Assembly (NCBI RefSeq): GCF_001049755.1
Contig: NZ_CVLB01000002.1
Span: 45,625 to 109,624 of the forward strand
Source: Brachyspira suanatina
GTDB lineage: Bacteria > Spirochaetota > Brachyspiria > Brachyspirales > Brachyspiraceae
Length of the DNA: 64,000 bases
Reading direction: 5' to 3'
Shown here: positions 9,168 to 18,933 of the stretch, in pieces
How positions within the stretch are numbered: position 1 is the first letter of the stretch
Layout of the letters: every line of letters begins with the position of its first letter
Notes under the pieces: model-generated
The model's database searches: none
What the model was told of the DNA's origin: nothing
The model's input: the letters and a program-made list of their open reading frames with translations, nothing else
Translations under genes and position numbers: made by a program

Positions 9168-9592
9168 GCTATATACCTAAACAAATATATTTTGTCAAAA
9201 ATAAAACTATAGTTTCTTTTTAATATATGGGGCTTTGCCCACCGCTCTGCGTACTTCGTAATACCCCACTTCTTTTACCGAGTAGGTACCTTTCGGTATT
9301 GGTATAAGGCAAAGCCCGCCTCACGAAGTGTGCCTACGGCAGGCGAGAACATATATCCTCGGTAAACTTGGATACGCTTCACGAACAACTGCATTTTTAA
9401 CCTAAAATTAGGGTATTACACCATATTTGATAGATATTCTTAAAATATAAAGTTCTAGCAATTGCGTTTTTCGCGTAGCGTATCCGAAAGGATAAAAACT
9501 TTGACGAAGTACGCAGAGCGTGTGCGACAAAAAAGTTGATAATATATTTACAAAATATAAAATTGATAAAATATAATTGTCTAAGTATTTAA
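9168..9592. repeat. GC-rich miniature element E1 with outward promoters
   Basis: About 425 bases between two convergent genes. The left end, read leftward, is TTGACA (9193-9198) - 17 bases - TATATA (9170-9175); the right end, read rightward, is TTGATA (9563-9568) - 17 - TATTTA (9586-9591), so the ends form terminal inverted repeats. The core (9229-9278) is GC-rich and recurs at 43871 and 55984. Within E1 the 16 bases CGCTCTGCGTACTTCG at 9243-9258 are repeated exactly inverted at 9505-9520. No reading frame of note is present. Confidence 0.7.
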
Positions 9593-9727
9593 TTAAATAA
9601 ATTATATATTTAAATAATTTTAATTATCATAAATAAAAATTAATCGCAAAATACCTCTGTTAAATAAATTTAACAGATGCTCGCAATTTTTATTTAAAAT
9701 GCACAATAATATATCTATAATAATTAA

Positions 9728-10537
9728 TTATAGATTTAAATGCTTCCATGCCTCATAAAAATGATGAACAGGGCCATGACCTTTACCTACACTGTCAACT
9801 TTGGCAGCCTGTAATGCATTGAATAAATACTGTTTTCCTAATTTTGAAGCCTCAAGAGGAGTTTTGCCATGTGCTATATAACTGCATATTGCTGCTGAAA
9901 GTGTGCATCCTGTACCATGTGTATTTTTAGTATCTATTCTTAAAGCATCTAAAAACTCTTTGCTTTCTTTATTAATAAATAAATCCCTTGACAATTCACC
10001 TTCTAAATGTCCGCCTTTAAGCATAACATTTTTTGCCCCCATATTGAGTATATCATTAGCGGCATCTATCATATCATCATCGGTTTTTATTTTTTTTGAA
10101 GTTAAATCCTCAGCTTCAGGTATATTCGGAGTTACAATAGTAGAAATAGGAAGTATATATTTTTTTAAGCTGTCCACTGCCTCTTCAAGAAGAAGTCTGT
10201 CTCCGCTCTTTGCCACCATTACAGGATCAACTATTATAGGTATATTCTTAGAATTATTACTCAAAAAATTGGCAACTAATTTTATTATATCACTATTAAA
10301 AAGCATTCCTATCTTTATAGCATCAGGTATAATATCATCAAATATGCATTCCAATTGCTCTTTTATAGCTTTTAATTCTATTTCATAACAGCTTCTTACA
10401 CCTTGAGTATTCTGCACAGGTAATGCAGTAAGTACGCACATTCCATAACATCCCAAAGCAGAAAAAGTTTTCAAATCTGCCTGTATGCCGGCACCTCCGG
10501 AACCATCAAATCCGGCTATTGTTAAAGCCTTTACCAT
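9728..10537 (-). CDS. thiD: Hydroxymethylpyrimidine / phosphomethylpyrimidine kinase
   Basis: 269 residues, the usual length for ThiD, which phosphorylates 4-amino-5-hydroxymethyl-2-methylpyrimidine and its monophosphate in thiamine synthesis or salvage. Ribokinase-fold signatures are present: AGFDGSGGAGIQADLKT near the N-terminus for pyrimidine binding, VDPVM at about 103-107, and the anion-hole motif HGTGCTLSAA near 207-216 with the family cysteine at 211. The frame opens two codons earlier at a TTG, but AGGAG lies nine bases before the ATG at 10537. No other thiamine gene is adjacent and no TPP riboswitch was recognised upstream, so a salvage role is possible. The receiver-PilZ gene lies 35 bases upstream on the same strand. 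Confidence 0.95.
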   Translation of the reverse strand: MVKALTIAGFDGSGGAGIQADLKTFSALGCYGMCVLTALPVQNTQGVRSCYEIELKAIKEQLECIFDDIIPDAIKIGMLFNSDIIKLVANFLSNNSKNIPIIVDPVMVAKSGDRLLLEEAVDSLKKYILPISTIVTPNIPEAEDLTSKKIKTDDDMIDAANDILNMGAKNVMLKGGHLEGELSRDLFINKESKEFLDALRIDTKNTHGTGCTLSAAICSYIAHGKTPLEASKLGKQYLFNALQAAKVDSVGKGHGPVHHFYEAWKHLNL

Positions 10538-10572
10538 TATCAAAAACTCCTATAATTTATTATGAATTAAGA

Positions 10573-11280
10573 TTATTTTAATTTTTCTATATATTTATCA
10601 TATATAAATTTACATATTAATTTAGAATTAAATACTGATAAATCGACAAACTCTCCTATATACTCATTTCCTATTTTTTCAAGTATATTAATAGAAAAAC
10701 TTATTTTATAAGAACTAATTGACATAGAAGCATTTTTTATAACATGCCCTACTTCTAGACTAGCTTCTTCAGGAGGCATAATAAATTTTAAGCCTACAGG
10801 CGACATTTCTATTATCATACCATGAAGAATCTGTCTTACACCATCATGTCTAAATACCAATTTAAAATTATCTAAATTGTTTATTACTATATGTTTTAGT
10901 TTTCTAGGCTTAACTCCAGCCTTATCTATTAAAACATTAAATCTATTCAAAAAATCTTTTTCATTGAATGGCTTTAACAAAAATCCTGAAACCCCAATTC
11001 TCATCATCTTAGTGAAAAACTCTCTTGTAGGATCAGCAACATGAACTATAACATGAACTCCATGATACCTATCATCTAAATAAATTTTTTCAAGTATACT
11101 CTCCATTTCTGTATCATTTTCCTCAACCTCTATAATCGCAATAGAAAAAGGAAGTTTACCGAACATACTTAAAATATTATTTTTATCTTTTACAGCCACA
11201 ACTTCATATCCTGCCGTAATAAGAATACTGATAAAACTATCCCTTATTTGTAAAGATGAATCATAAACTAATACTCTCAT
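10573..11280 (-). CDS. Degenerate receiver domain fused to PilZ-like domain
   Basis: 235 residues. The first 120 look like a CheY-type receiver: D7 at the acidic position, GVSGFLLKPF with the conserved lysine K103. The phosphoacceptor position is glutamate (IIEVEEND, E51), and the second acidic residue is serine, so normal phosphorylation is doubtful. The C-terminal half resembles PilZ, the cyclic-di-GMP-binding fold: an Arg-rich segment (FRHDGVRQ) followed by EMSPVGLKF in place of the usual D/NxSxxG. The RxxxR spacing is not exact, so ligand binding is uncertain. A link between c-di-GMP and motility or surface behaviour would fit a spirochaete, but the sequence does not show a target. It may share a transcript with thiD. 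Confidence 0.7.
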   Translation of the reverse strand: MRVLVYDSSLQIRDSFISILITAGYEVVAVKDKNNILSMFGKLPFSIAIIEVEENDTEMESILEKIYLDDRYHGVHVIVHVADPTREFFTKMMRIGVSGFLLKPFNEKDFLNRFNVLIDKAGVKPRKLKHIVINNLDNFKLVFRHDGVRQILHGMIIEMSPVGLKFIMPPEEASLEVGHVIKNASMSISSYKISFSINILEKIGNEYIGEFVDLSVFNSKLICKFIYDKYIEKLK

Positions 11281-11515
11281 AATATATACCTGAAAATTAA
11301 TTATATTGTTTTTACATTATATAATAGAAAAAATTAAAATCAATAATATATATAAACTTAATCATAAACTCTAATAAGTAAATAATTTTTATAATGTAGT
11401 TATTAATATATTACATTTGGTATATTATACATTTAATAAAAATATATTATTATATTTCATTAACAAAAATATAGTAAAAAGTTGTTTTTTTTTATTTATT
11501 ATATATAATAAAGAG

Positions 11516-12940
11516 ATGAAAACATCTGTATATAATTTATTTCCGCCGCTTCTAGGGCATATAAAAAATTGGTATAGCCATATTGATAGGATTAAAAATA
11601 TGGGTTTTGAATGGGTGTATATTAATCCTATAACATATCCCGGATTCAGCGGAAGTCTGTACGCTACAAAATATTATTATCAATATAACCCTGCTTTTTT
11701 CACTAGCTGTGAACAAGAAATTGCTGAAAAAGAGATTAAGGATTTCATTGCATATTGTAATAATAAAAATATAAAAGTAATGATAGATTTGGTTATTAAT
11801 CATTCATCAAAGGACTGTAATTTGACTAATGAACATCTTGAATGGTATAAAACCAAAGATGGAGCTTTACAATCTCCCGGAGCTTGGGATAATGGTAAAT
11901 GGGTTGAATGGGGCGATTTAGCTATGTTCAATAATAAAAGAGATCCCAATGAAAAAGATGAGGAAGAAAACGCTGATAATAAAGATAACAGTGAAGAAGA
12001 AAATAATCAGTATATAAACAATAATGAAATATTAAATCCTATATGGTATTATTGGAATGATTTAATAAAACATAATCTTGATTTAGGATTCAGCGGATTC
12101 AGATGCGATGCTGCGTATAAAGTTCCTAAAGAATTATGGAAATATTTAATAGATAATGCTAAAAAAATAAATAATGAAGTTATATTCTTTGCTGAAAGTT
12201 TAGGCTGCTCTATAGAAGATACTAAAAAACTCATAGATGCCGGTTTTGATTATGTGGCAAGCAGTGCTAGATGGTGGGATTATGAGGGCGAATGGTTTAT
12301 AGAACAGTATGATCTAGCAAGAGAAAAATGCCAACAAATAGCATTCCCAAGTAATCATGATACTAGAAGGCTTATTGAAGAATATGATGGCAATATCTGG
12401 AAAGTAAAACAAACTTTCTTGTTTACAGCAATAGTATGTGATATGTGGATGATAACTTTAGGAGATGAATACGGATTCTTGAAAAGATGCAATGTTGTGG
12501 GCGGAAATGAAAAAGATTATGAAAATATAAACTATGATTTAAGCGAATATATAAAAGATATCACTAATTATATAAAAAATAATCCTATACTTGCTAATTG
12601 CGGTAAAATAGTTTCTGTTGAGATAGAAGAAAAAAAGAAACTAGAAAAATTAAAAAAAGAAACCGATACTCATAATGAAAATCATGAACATAATGAATAT
12701 TATGAGCAGGAAAGAATCTATAAAGAAAAAAAGGAAAAAGATCCTTTTAGAAAGTTTTATAAGTATAATTTAGATGAAAGCGATAAACTTTTAATCATAG
12801 TTAATATAACTTCTAAAACTGAAAAATTAGATACAAAAGAATACGGTATAAAAGAAGATATATCTTTTGAAGGAAAAATAGAAAATATTACAGAAACTAT
12901 AGATATATTGCCGTATCAATTAAAAATATTCACTTTATAG
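11516..12940 (+). CDS. GH13 alpha-amylase family protein
   Basis: 474 residues from the ATG at 11516. The GH13 catalytic triad is readable: nucleophile D198 in GFRCDAAYKVP, acid/base E227 in FFAESLG and D282 in SNHDTRR, together with VMIDLVINHSS of conserved region I. The start protein motif MKTSVYNLFPPLLG leads straight into the barrel. A charged low-complexity insert (rich in D, E, N) interrupts the barrel at about 140-170, and another (K, E, H-rich) lies near 375-420 before the C-terminal strand domain. There is no signal peptide, so the enzyme is probably cytoplasmic and acts on maltodextrin or glycogen-like glucans. A TTG-started extension of 33 residues upstream was rejected. The sensor kinase follows 40 bases later on the same strand. 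Confidence 0.85.
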   Translation: MKTSVYNLFPPLLGHIKNWYSHIDRIKNMGFEWVYINPITYPGFSGSLYATKYYYQYNPAFFTSCEQEIAEKEIKDFIAYCNNKNIKVMIDLVINHSSKDCNLTNEHLEWYKTKDGALQSPGAWDNGKWVEWGDLAMFNNKRDPNEKDEEENADNKDNSEEENNQYINNNEILNPIWYYWNDLIKHNLDLGFSGFRCDAAYKVPKELWKYLIDNAKKINNEVIFFAESLGCSIEDTKKLIDAGFDYVASSARWWDYEGEWFIEQYDLAREKCQQIAFPSNHDTRRLIEEYDGNIWKVKQTFLFTAIVCDMWMITLGDEYGFLKRCNVVGGNEKDYENINYDLSEYIKDITNYIKNNPILANCGKIVSVEIEEKKKLEKLKKETDTHNENHEHNEYYEQERIYKEKKEKDPFRKFYKYNLDESDKLLIIVNITSKTEKLDTKEYGIKEDISFEGKIENITETIDILPYQLKIFTL

Positions 12941-12980
12941 GAAAAATGTATTTGGTATAACATTATAGGAAGTTTATTTT

Positions 12981-15377
12981 ATGGAAGAGAGAAAATCTAT
13001 AGACAGTTTTTTTTCAGATTTATCTATGGGGCTGCTTTTTGCTGAAAACACAAATGAAATAGACAGAGTTGTTGATTTATTCTTGGAAAAAACTTGTCAG
13101 TACTACGGTTTTGATTGCGGAGAAGTGTATTTTCCTAAAGGGGATTATCTTATACTTAGAGGTGTATATGGAATAGATAGATATTATGTATGTAAAGTTG
13201 ATTTTCCAATATCTGCCAATCATTGTAAAGATGTATTATATGATCAAAAAATTTATGTAGGTGAAAATATCAATCATACAAATATGGAAGTATTTTCAGA
13301 TTATTCATCTATGTTTGTACTTCCAATATTTTTCTATGCAAATCCTATTGGAGTTGTGGTTTTTAGAAATAGAGAAAATAAAATAGAATTCTACAACTCT
13401 ATAATTGATGAAATAAAAAATGTTATAGGACACTTTGCTGTATATGCTAATAATGTACTTCAAAGTGTAACATATAAAGAAAGAGATAAACAGTTAAAGC
13501 TGCTTAGAGAATTATATTTGAAATTAAGCGATGTTGATGATTTTGAAAATAATTTAAATCAATTAGCAAATGATATTGCCAATATTTTCACAGCTAATAA
13601 AGCATTTATAAGACTCAGAAGAGAAAATGGAGAATTATATACAAGGTCTAGCTATGGATTTCCGTATAATTTTGATTATTCAATATTTGAGAATGATGAT
13701 TATATAAGTGAATTTTGGGATAAAGGTATATTCTTTATAAATAATACGGCAAACAATAAATACTATGAAAGATTTAAAGGCGTTATAAATAGATCTGTAC
13801 TATTCAATAGAATACCTGCTAAAAATAATTGTATAGGCTATATAGTTGTTATAGATAAAATACCGGATGCGGTTAATCCTCTTGGAGATTTTGATTCAAA
13901 CGATGTTAACTTATTTAATCCGCTTCTAGCTAATATAGCAAGTAGAATTTCAGAGCATTATAATATTGTAGAATTAAGCAAAGCAAACGAAAAAAATATG
14001 AAACATATGTCTCGTTTGAATACATTATATGATATAAGCAATATTTTATTGGAACGCTCAAAAACAGAGGATATATTATTCCTACTTTTAACAATAGCTA
14101 CAATAGGAGATGTATTTGCTTTTAACAGAGCATTTGCTTTTCTTTACGATAAAGAATTCAATGTATTTAGAGGAAGAATGTGCGTTGCTCCTACTAATGC
14201 TCAGGAAGCTGCTATGATTTGGAGCAATATGCAAAAACTAGATAAATATGCCCTTAGAGAAAAATTAATGCTTTCTTTTGACAAAAGAAGCATGGAAGAT
14301 TCTTGGGATTTAAATCAGAAATTTTTGAATACTGTTATACCTAATAATGAAAACTGTAAATTATTCTTTGATGTATTTAATAATAAAAACAGCATCAATA
14401 TAACAAACACAGATAAGCCTGAAGTTGAACAAATAAAACAATATACTGATATATTCGGATACTGTCCTTTCGCTATAATACCTATAATGAATGCTACAAA
14501 TTGTATAGGTATGGTAGTAGTTGATAACTCTTATAATGGAAAACCTATACCTGAAGACGACTTGGATTATTTGAAAATGTTCGGAAGGCAGGCTGCTGTA
14601 GCTTTAGAATATTCATATCTTTATAATGAAATAGAAAAAAATAACAATGCATTAAAAGCCGCTGAAAAAACTTTATTAGATTTAAAAAGTTTAGCTATCA
14701 TAGGAGAAATGAGCTCTTCTATGGCACATAATCTTAGAAACTTCATAGTACCTATTGCAGGCTTTGCTAATAGGCTTGTAAAGGTAAGTAAAGAAGAAAA
14801 TATAAAAAACTATGCTCAAATAATAGCTAATGAAGTTGAAAATTTAGAGAATTATTTGAGAAGGAATTTATCATTTGCAAAGAGTATTAATCTGGAAGTG
14901 GACAATATAAAAATAGAAGATATGATTAAATATCTTACTATTTTATCAAATGAATATATAAAGAAAAGCGGAAAAAATATTAAATTCTATGCTGTAAAGG
15001 TCACTAAAGAAGATGTTGTAAAATGGGATTATGATAGAATGAATGAAGTTATATTCAATCTCATAATCAATGCTATAGATGCTATAAATGACGGAGATGA
15101 AGATTCAATTATAAGTGTAATATTTGATGATAATGCATACAGAGAATCTATCATAGACATCATAGTAGAAAATACTAATTCATATATAGAACCTGAATTA
15201 GCTGAAAAAGTATTTACTCCATTCTTTACGACAAAGAGTCATGGAGTTGGTATAGGGCTTGCTATTTCTAAGAGAATAGTGGAAGCACATGGCGGAAGTA
15301 TGGTAATAAAAAGTGTTAATAGTCCGTCTAAAATAACAACTTTTTTTGTTTCCATACCTGTTAATTTAAATAATTAA
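12981..15377 (+). CDS. GAF-domain sensor histidine kinase
   Basis: 798 residues without transmembrane segments, so a cytoplasmic sensor. Roughly three GAF-like regions occupy residues 1-165, 170-335 and 350-555, each ending in a strand-rich segment like GVVVFRN or IGYIVVIDK. A coiled linker follows, then a dimerisation/phosphoacceptor helix with H583 in SMAHNLRN, and a HATPase domain with the N box around N693 (LIINAIDAIND), and the G box GVGIGLAISKRIVEAHGG starting at G755. It should autophosphorylate and pass the phosphate to an unlinked response regulator; ligand and partner are unknown. AGGAAG lies before the ATG. A helical protein gene follows by 38 bases. Confidence 0.9.
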   Translation: MEERKSIDSFFSDLSMGLLFAENTNEIDRVVDLFLEKTCQYYGFDCGEVYFPKGDYLILRGVYGIDRYYVCKVDFPISANHCKDVLYDQKIYVGENINHTNMEVFSDYSSMFVLPIFFYANPIGVVVFRNRENKIEFYNSIIDEIKNVIGHFAVYANNVLQSVTYKERDKQLKLLRELYLKLSDVDDFENNLNQLANDIANIFTANKAFIRLRRENGELYTRSSYGFPYNFDYSIFENDDYISEFWDKGIFFINNTANNKYYERFKGVINRSVLFNRIPAKNNCIGYIVVIDKIPDAVNPLGDFDSNDVNLFNPLLANIASRISEHYNIVELSKANEKNMKHMSRLNTLYDISNILLERSKTEDILFLLLTIATIGDVFAFNRAFAFLYDKEFNVFRGRMCVAPTNAQEAAMIWSNMQKLDKYALREKLMLSFDKRSMEDSWDLNQKFLNTVIPNNENCKLFFDVFNNKNSINITNTDKPEVEQIKQYTDIFGYCPFAIIPIMNATNCIGMVVVDNSYNGKPIPEDDLDYLKMFGRQAAVALEYSYLYNEIEKNNNALKAAEKTLLDLKSLAIIGEMSSSMAHNLRNFIVPIAGFANRLVKVSKEENIKNYAQIIANEVENLENYLRRNLSFAKSINLEVDNIKIEDMIKYLTILSNEYIKKSGKNIKFYAVKVTKEDVVKWDYDRMNEVIFNLIINAIDAINDGDEDSIISVIFDDNAYRESIIDIIVENTNSYIEPELAEKVFTPFFTTKSHGVGIGLAISKRIVEAHGGSMVIKSVNSPSKITTFFVSIPVNLNN

Positions 15378-15415
15378 AAATCATTTTCCGATAATAATTT
15401 AGTGGAGATGAAAAT

Positions 15416-16219
15416 ATGGCTAAAATAAGTGAAGCTGCAAAAGCTGATTGCACTAGGATGCAAAATAAATATAAAAATTTGCTGGCAGGAATAGAATCAA
15501 AACTAGTAAAAGTAGAAAAAGATTTGCTTACTTTGGAAGATAGTTTTGAAATAGCTGCTAAAAAAATAGAAGCGGCTGTACTATACATTCAGGCATCTTC
15601 TTATATTGCAACCACTTGTTATATAGCTATAGAATTCATAGATGTTCGTTCTGATAATCAGCTTAATGATGGAAGAAGATACATTAACAAAGCTATTATG
15701 CTTTTAGAAGAAGTGTTCGGAAACCATACAGATGATTCTCTCTCTTTAAATGAAGAAATACATGAATATTTCAAAGGCAAATTATCTGATGAATGGAAAT
15801 ATAAATTTATCTGCTCATTCGGATATGTTATAGACTATTTCAAATATTGTTATGGTGAGAATTCTAAATGGCTTCAAAATTTTATAGAAATAGAAGCTAG
15901 ATTTGCTACTATAGGCAAAAATATGATAGACTTCAAAACTTATATTAAAGAATTGAGTCCTGAATTGGAAGGATATAAATTCAGAGTAAAATTGATGGAG
16001 TTAGTAAAAAAACTATTAGCTTCTGCCGCTGAACAATACAGAACTAAATATGAACTTCAAGATAAAAGATTAGATGATATGAAAATGGCTTTAAATATCA
16101 TAGCTTCTCTAAGAAGAATACATGTATATTTAAATGAAAACGAAGAATCCGAAGAGAAAAAGAAAATGTATGATCTTTGGAAAAAGAAAATGGATGCCGA
16201 CATCAAAAAAATGAAATAA
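15416..16219 (+). CDS. Conserved helical protein of unknown function
   Basis: 267 residues, almost entirely alpha-helical in appearance, with long stretches rich in K, E, L and A that suggest coiled coils at about 10-60 and 190-267. There is no signal peptide, membrane segment or enzymatic motif that I can identify. GGAGATG precedes the start with suitable spacing. It sits 38 bases behind the GAF histidine kinase, so the two are likely co-transcribed and this protein could be an accessory or output component; that is inference from position only. Confidence 0.65.
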   Translation: MAKISEAAKADCTRMQNKYKNLLAGIESKLVKVEKDLLTLEDSFEIAAKKIEAAVLYIQASSYIATTCYIAIEFIDVRSDNQLNDGRRYINKAIMLLEEVFGNHTDDSLSLNEEIHEYFKGKLSDEWKYKFICSFGYVIDYFKYCYGENSKWLQNFIEIEARFATIGKNMIDFKTYIKELSPELEGYKFRVKLMELVKKLLASAAEQYRTKYELQDKRLDDMKMALNIIASLRRIHVYLNENEESEEKKKMYDLWKKKMDADIKKMK

Positions 16220-16270
16220 TATACATACCTTTACAATTTTTTACTTTTTAGTATAATAATAATAATACTT

Positions 16271-17344
16271 ATGAAAATTAAAATTACTTTAATACTATCT
16301 CTTATATTTGTTGTTATTATATTAAAAATAGTAACATTTTCTAAAAATTTTGTAGAAAATTATTATTCAAGATTAATATACAAAAATATAGCCGGTACTA
16401 TAAACCGCATATCTTCAAATTTTAGTTTTTCATTAGGTGAAGTACTTCTTTTTTTATTTATAATAGCAGTTATAATTTTTATTGTAATAGCTTTTAAAAA
16501 ATCTTTTTTCAATGCTGATATAAAATCATTAGCAGATAAATCAAAAACAGCATTAAATTTTTTATATATACTAGCCTGCTCTATGATTGTTATATATATA
16601 ATATTTCTTTTGGTATGGGGATTAAATTATCATAGAGTGCCTTTAATAGAAAATTATCCCCCAAGAGAAATAAATAATGATGATATATATTTGCTAGCTG
16701 ATACTCTTGTAAAAAATATAAACAATCTAAAAGATGAAATGAAGTATAAAGAAGTTAATACCAATTATCAGGCTTTAAATAGAATGATAGAATCTGAATA
16801 TAATAAAGTATTTGAGGATTTTGAGTTTTTAAACATGCATTATTCAAAAACAAAACCAATAATGATATCAAAATTGTTTTTACATCTTCAAATAACAGGA
16901 ATATATTCACCTTTTACATCTGAAGCAAATGTAAATATACTTATTCCAAGCATATCAATACCTTTTACAATAGGACATGAAATGGCTCATCAAATAGGCA
17001 TAGCTTATGAAGATGAGGCTAACTTTATATCGTATGTAGCATGCTCTAAACATACAGATCCATTTGTAAGATATTCAGCTAATTTTGAGGCACTTCTATA
17101 TGTTTTGGGTGAATTAAAAAGAGATGAAAATTATGCTCACTTGATGTCGAATTTAAATAGCGATACCAAAGAAGAGATAAAAAAATATTATGAGTTTTGG
17201 CAGCAGTATATGGGAAATCTTTCAAAGGTAAGCCAAAAAGTTAATGATACATATCTTAAAGCAAATAGCCAAGATGACGGAATAAAAAGTTATTCAAGGG
17301 TTGTTAAACTATTAGTATTATACCATAATATTAACCCTCAATAA
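16271..17344 (+). CDS. DUF3810 family membrane metalloprotease-like protein
   Basis: 357 residues. Three membrane segments lie in the first 120 residues (about 5-22, 52-72 and 95-118), followed by an extracytoplasmic domain. That domain has a gluzincin-type zinc motif, HEMAH at 236-240, followed by EDEANF with E247/E249 as a candidate third ligand. The arrangement matches the DUF3810 family, whose biological role is not established; peptidase activity is inferred from the motif. The start has no clear ribosome binding site. It is followed by a small zinc-ribbon gene. Confidence 0.8.
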   Translation: MKIKITLILSLIFVVIILKIVTFSKNFVENYYSRLIYKNIAGTINRISSNFSFSLGEVLLFLFIIAVIIFIVIAFKKSFFNADIKSLADKSKTALNFLYILACSMIVIYIIFLLVWGLNYHRVPLIENYPPREINNDDIYLLADTLVKNINNLKDEMKYKEVNTNYQALNRMIESEYNKVFEDFEFLNMHYSKTKPIMISKLFLHLQITGIYSPFTSEANVNILIPSISIPFTIGHEMAHQIGIAYEDEANFISYVACSKHTDPFVRYSANFEALLYVLGELKRDENYAHLMSNLNSDTKEEIKKYYEFWQQYMGNLSKVSQKVNDTYLKANSQDDGIKSYSRVVKLLVLYHNINPQ

Positions 17345-17408
17345 AATTTAAAGTTTTACGATAATAAAACTACATATATAATTATAACTAACAAATAGGA
17401 TATTTTAC

Positions 17409-17588
17409 ATGCGTTTAGATGAACCGCCTTATTTTTATCAATGCAAAAAATGCAAAAGAAGATTTACTGTAAGAAGAAAAAAACATACTATAAATTTATT
17501 AATAATAAAACTAAATAAGCAGAAATGTCCTTACTGTAAAAGCTCAAGAACAAGAAATATTGATGATCTTGTAAAAGCAGTACAGTGA
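17409..17588 (+). CDS. Small zinc-ribbon protein (59 residues)
   Basis: A short gene starting MRLDEPPYFYQCKKCKRR. Two CxxC pairs (C12/C15 and C40/C43) about 25 residues apart are the hallmark of a zinc ribbon, and the rest is strongly basic, which would suit nucleic-acid or ribosome contact. AGGA lies about nine bases before the ATG, supporting expression. It resembles short FmdB/regulatory-type ribbons only in the cysteine pattern; no function can be assigned. It follows the DUF3810 gene by 64 bases. Confidence 0.65.
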   Translation: MRLDEPPYFYQCKKCKRRFTVRRKKHTINLLIIKLNKQKCPYCKSSRTRNIDDLVKAVQ

Positions 17589-17749
17589 CTTTTTATTATT
17601 CATTCTTTGAATCTATAATATAAACAAATTATATCAGTATAATATAAATTTTTTATATATTTGATGTTTAATTCATATTATATATAATAATTGCCTATTG
17701 AATTATTATAATATTTGATATATAAATCAATTATAGGCGGTATTATTTT

Positions 17750-18286
17750 ATGAATGAAGAATTAAATGATAAAGAATTAAATAATAATGATACACTAATC
17801 AATAATGATAGCTCTTTCCCTGAAATTGAAATATATGTCAATAAAAGAAAATTATCCATACTCATATTTGTATCTCTGATTTTTATTGTTATGGGGATAT
17901 TTATATTTATCAATAAAAAAGAGTTTAAAGAAGAACTTATAAGTATTTTTATATTAATACTTTTTAGTGTATGTCTTTTAACTTTTATCATGCAATGGTT
18001 AAAATCTAGAAAACCTATAATCACATTAGATGAAAACGGCATAGCTTATTATGTTTTATTAAAAAATCAAAATATATTTATTAAATGGGCAGATATTAGA
18101 GAAATACTTTTTTCAAAAACATTTATATATATTTATTTGAAAGAAGAAAATAGTTTATTAGAAAATAAAAAAAATAATGATGAACCTATTGTCATATATA
18201 TATCAGAAATAAATATGAAAAGAAATACTTTAATATATCTCATAACACATTACTTTGAAAATAAAAATCATGAAGGAGATATTTAA
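17750..18286 (+). CDS. STM3941-like two-helix membrane protein, copy 1
   Basis: 178 residues with two membrane segments (about 42-60 and 67-85) and a C-terminal cytoplasmic domain of strands. That domain has DENGIAYYVLLKNQNIFIKW followed by ADIREI, the pattern (a 'DexGI ... W.dI' turn) of STM3941-type proteins whose function is unknown. It is a paralogue of the next gene, which begins three bases after this stop; the pair is surely one transcript from a tandem duplication. Confidence 0.65.
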   Translation: MNEELNDKELNNNDTLINNDSSFPEIEIYVNKRKLSILIFVSLIFIVMGIFIFINKKEFKEELISIFILILFSVCLLTFIMQWLKSRKPIITLDENGIAYYVLLKNQNIFIKWADIREILFSKTFIYIYLKEENSLLENKKNNDEPIVIYISEINMKRNTLIYLITHYFENKNHEGDI

Positions 18287-18288
18287 TT

Positions 18289-18864
18289 ATGAATAATAAA
18301 AATAATAAATTATATTCAGATAGTAAATTTTCTATTAAAATTTATATAAATAATATAAGATTCTTCGCGGTAATGATGATAGGATTAATTATTGCTATAC
18401 TTTTAATAGATGTACTATTTACACAAAATCCTGATGAGGATATGAAGGCTGCTATTATATTTGTAGTATCTTTTTTTATGTTCGGGGTTATTATACTTTC
18501 TATCATTCTAATAAGAAGTGTAATTTTTAAAAAAGCAAGTTTCATATTAGATGATAAAGGAATATATTATAATAATTTGCTTGTGAAAAGTTATATTTAT
18601 GTTCTTTGGAAAGAAATAAAAGACTTAGATATAATAGGAAGCTACTTGTTTATATATTTGAAAGATCCCCAAACTTATTATTTCAGGAAATTCAAAGGAA
18701 GAATAGTATCAGAAGATCCATTGTATATATATTTGGGTGATTTGGATATAAGCAATAAATTTATAAACAGCATGTTTAAATTCTTTGATGATAACTACAG
18801 AGATCTAGAAGATGATAATGATGAAGAAGACGATTATAAAAAATATTATAGGGATTATTATTAA
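18289..18864 (+). CDS. STM3941-like two-helix membrane protein, copy 2
   Basis: 191 residues with membrane segments at about 24-42 and 57-78 and the same C-terminal layout as the preceding gene: DDKGIYYNNLLVKSYIYVLW, then KEIKDL. The C-terminus is a very acidic tail (D, E, K, Y). The two paralogues are now quite different in sequence, so the duplication is not recent. Function unknown. Confidence 0.65.
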   Translation: MNNKNNKLYSDSKFSIKIYINNIRFFAVMMIGLIIAILLIDVLFTQNPDEDMKAAIIFVVSFFMFGVIILSIILIRSVIFKKASFILDDKGIYYNNLLVKSYIYVLWKEIKDLDIIGSYLFIYLKDPQTYYFRKFKGRIVSEDPLYIYLGDLDISNKFINSMFKFFDDNYRDLEDDNDEEDDYKKYYRDYY

Positions 18865-18869
18865 TATAT

Positions 18870-18911
18870 AAAAAAGGTGCATTGAAAATATAAAAGAGAT
18901 AATCAATGCAC
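18870..18911 (-). terminator. Rho-independent terminator on the minus strand
   Basis: Nine-base perfect stem (GTGCATTGA / TCAATGCAC) with a 17-base loop and a T run on the minus-strand side, 22 bases after the stop of the leftward gene starting at 19401. Confidence 0.75.
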
Positions 18912-18933
18912 ATTTGAAAAACTTCTGATTAAA

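Noticed and set aside
9600..9727. TPP riboswitch near thiD
   Set aside because: The region lies downstream of thiD; upstream of thiD there are only 35 bases to the next gene and no thi-box was recognised.
11417..11515. Longer N-terminus of the amylase from a TTG
   Set aside because: The extension is A/T-rich noise and the family N-terminus fits the ATG at 11516.
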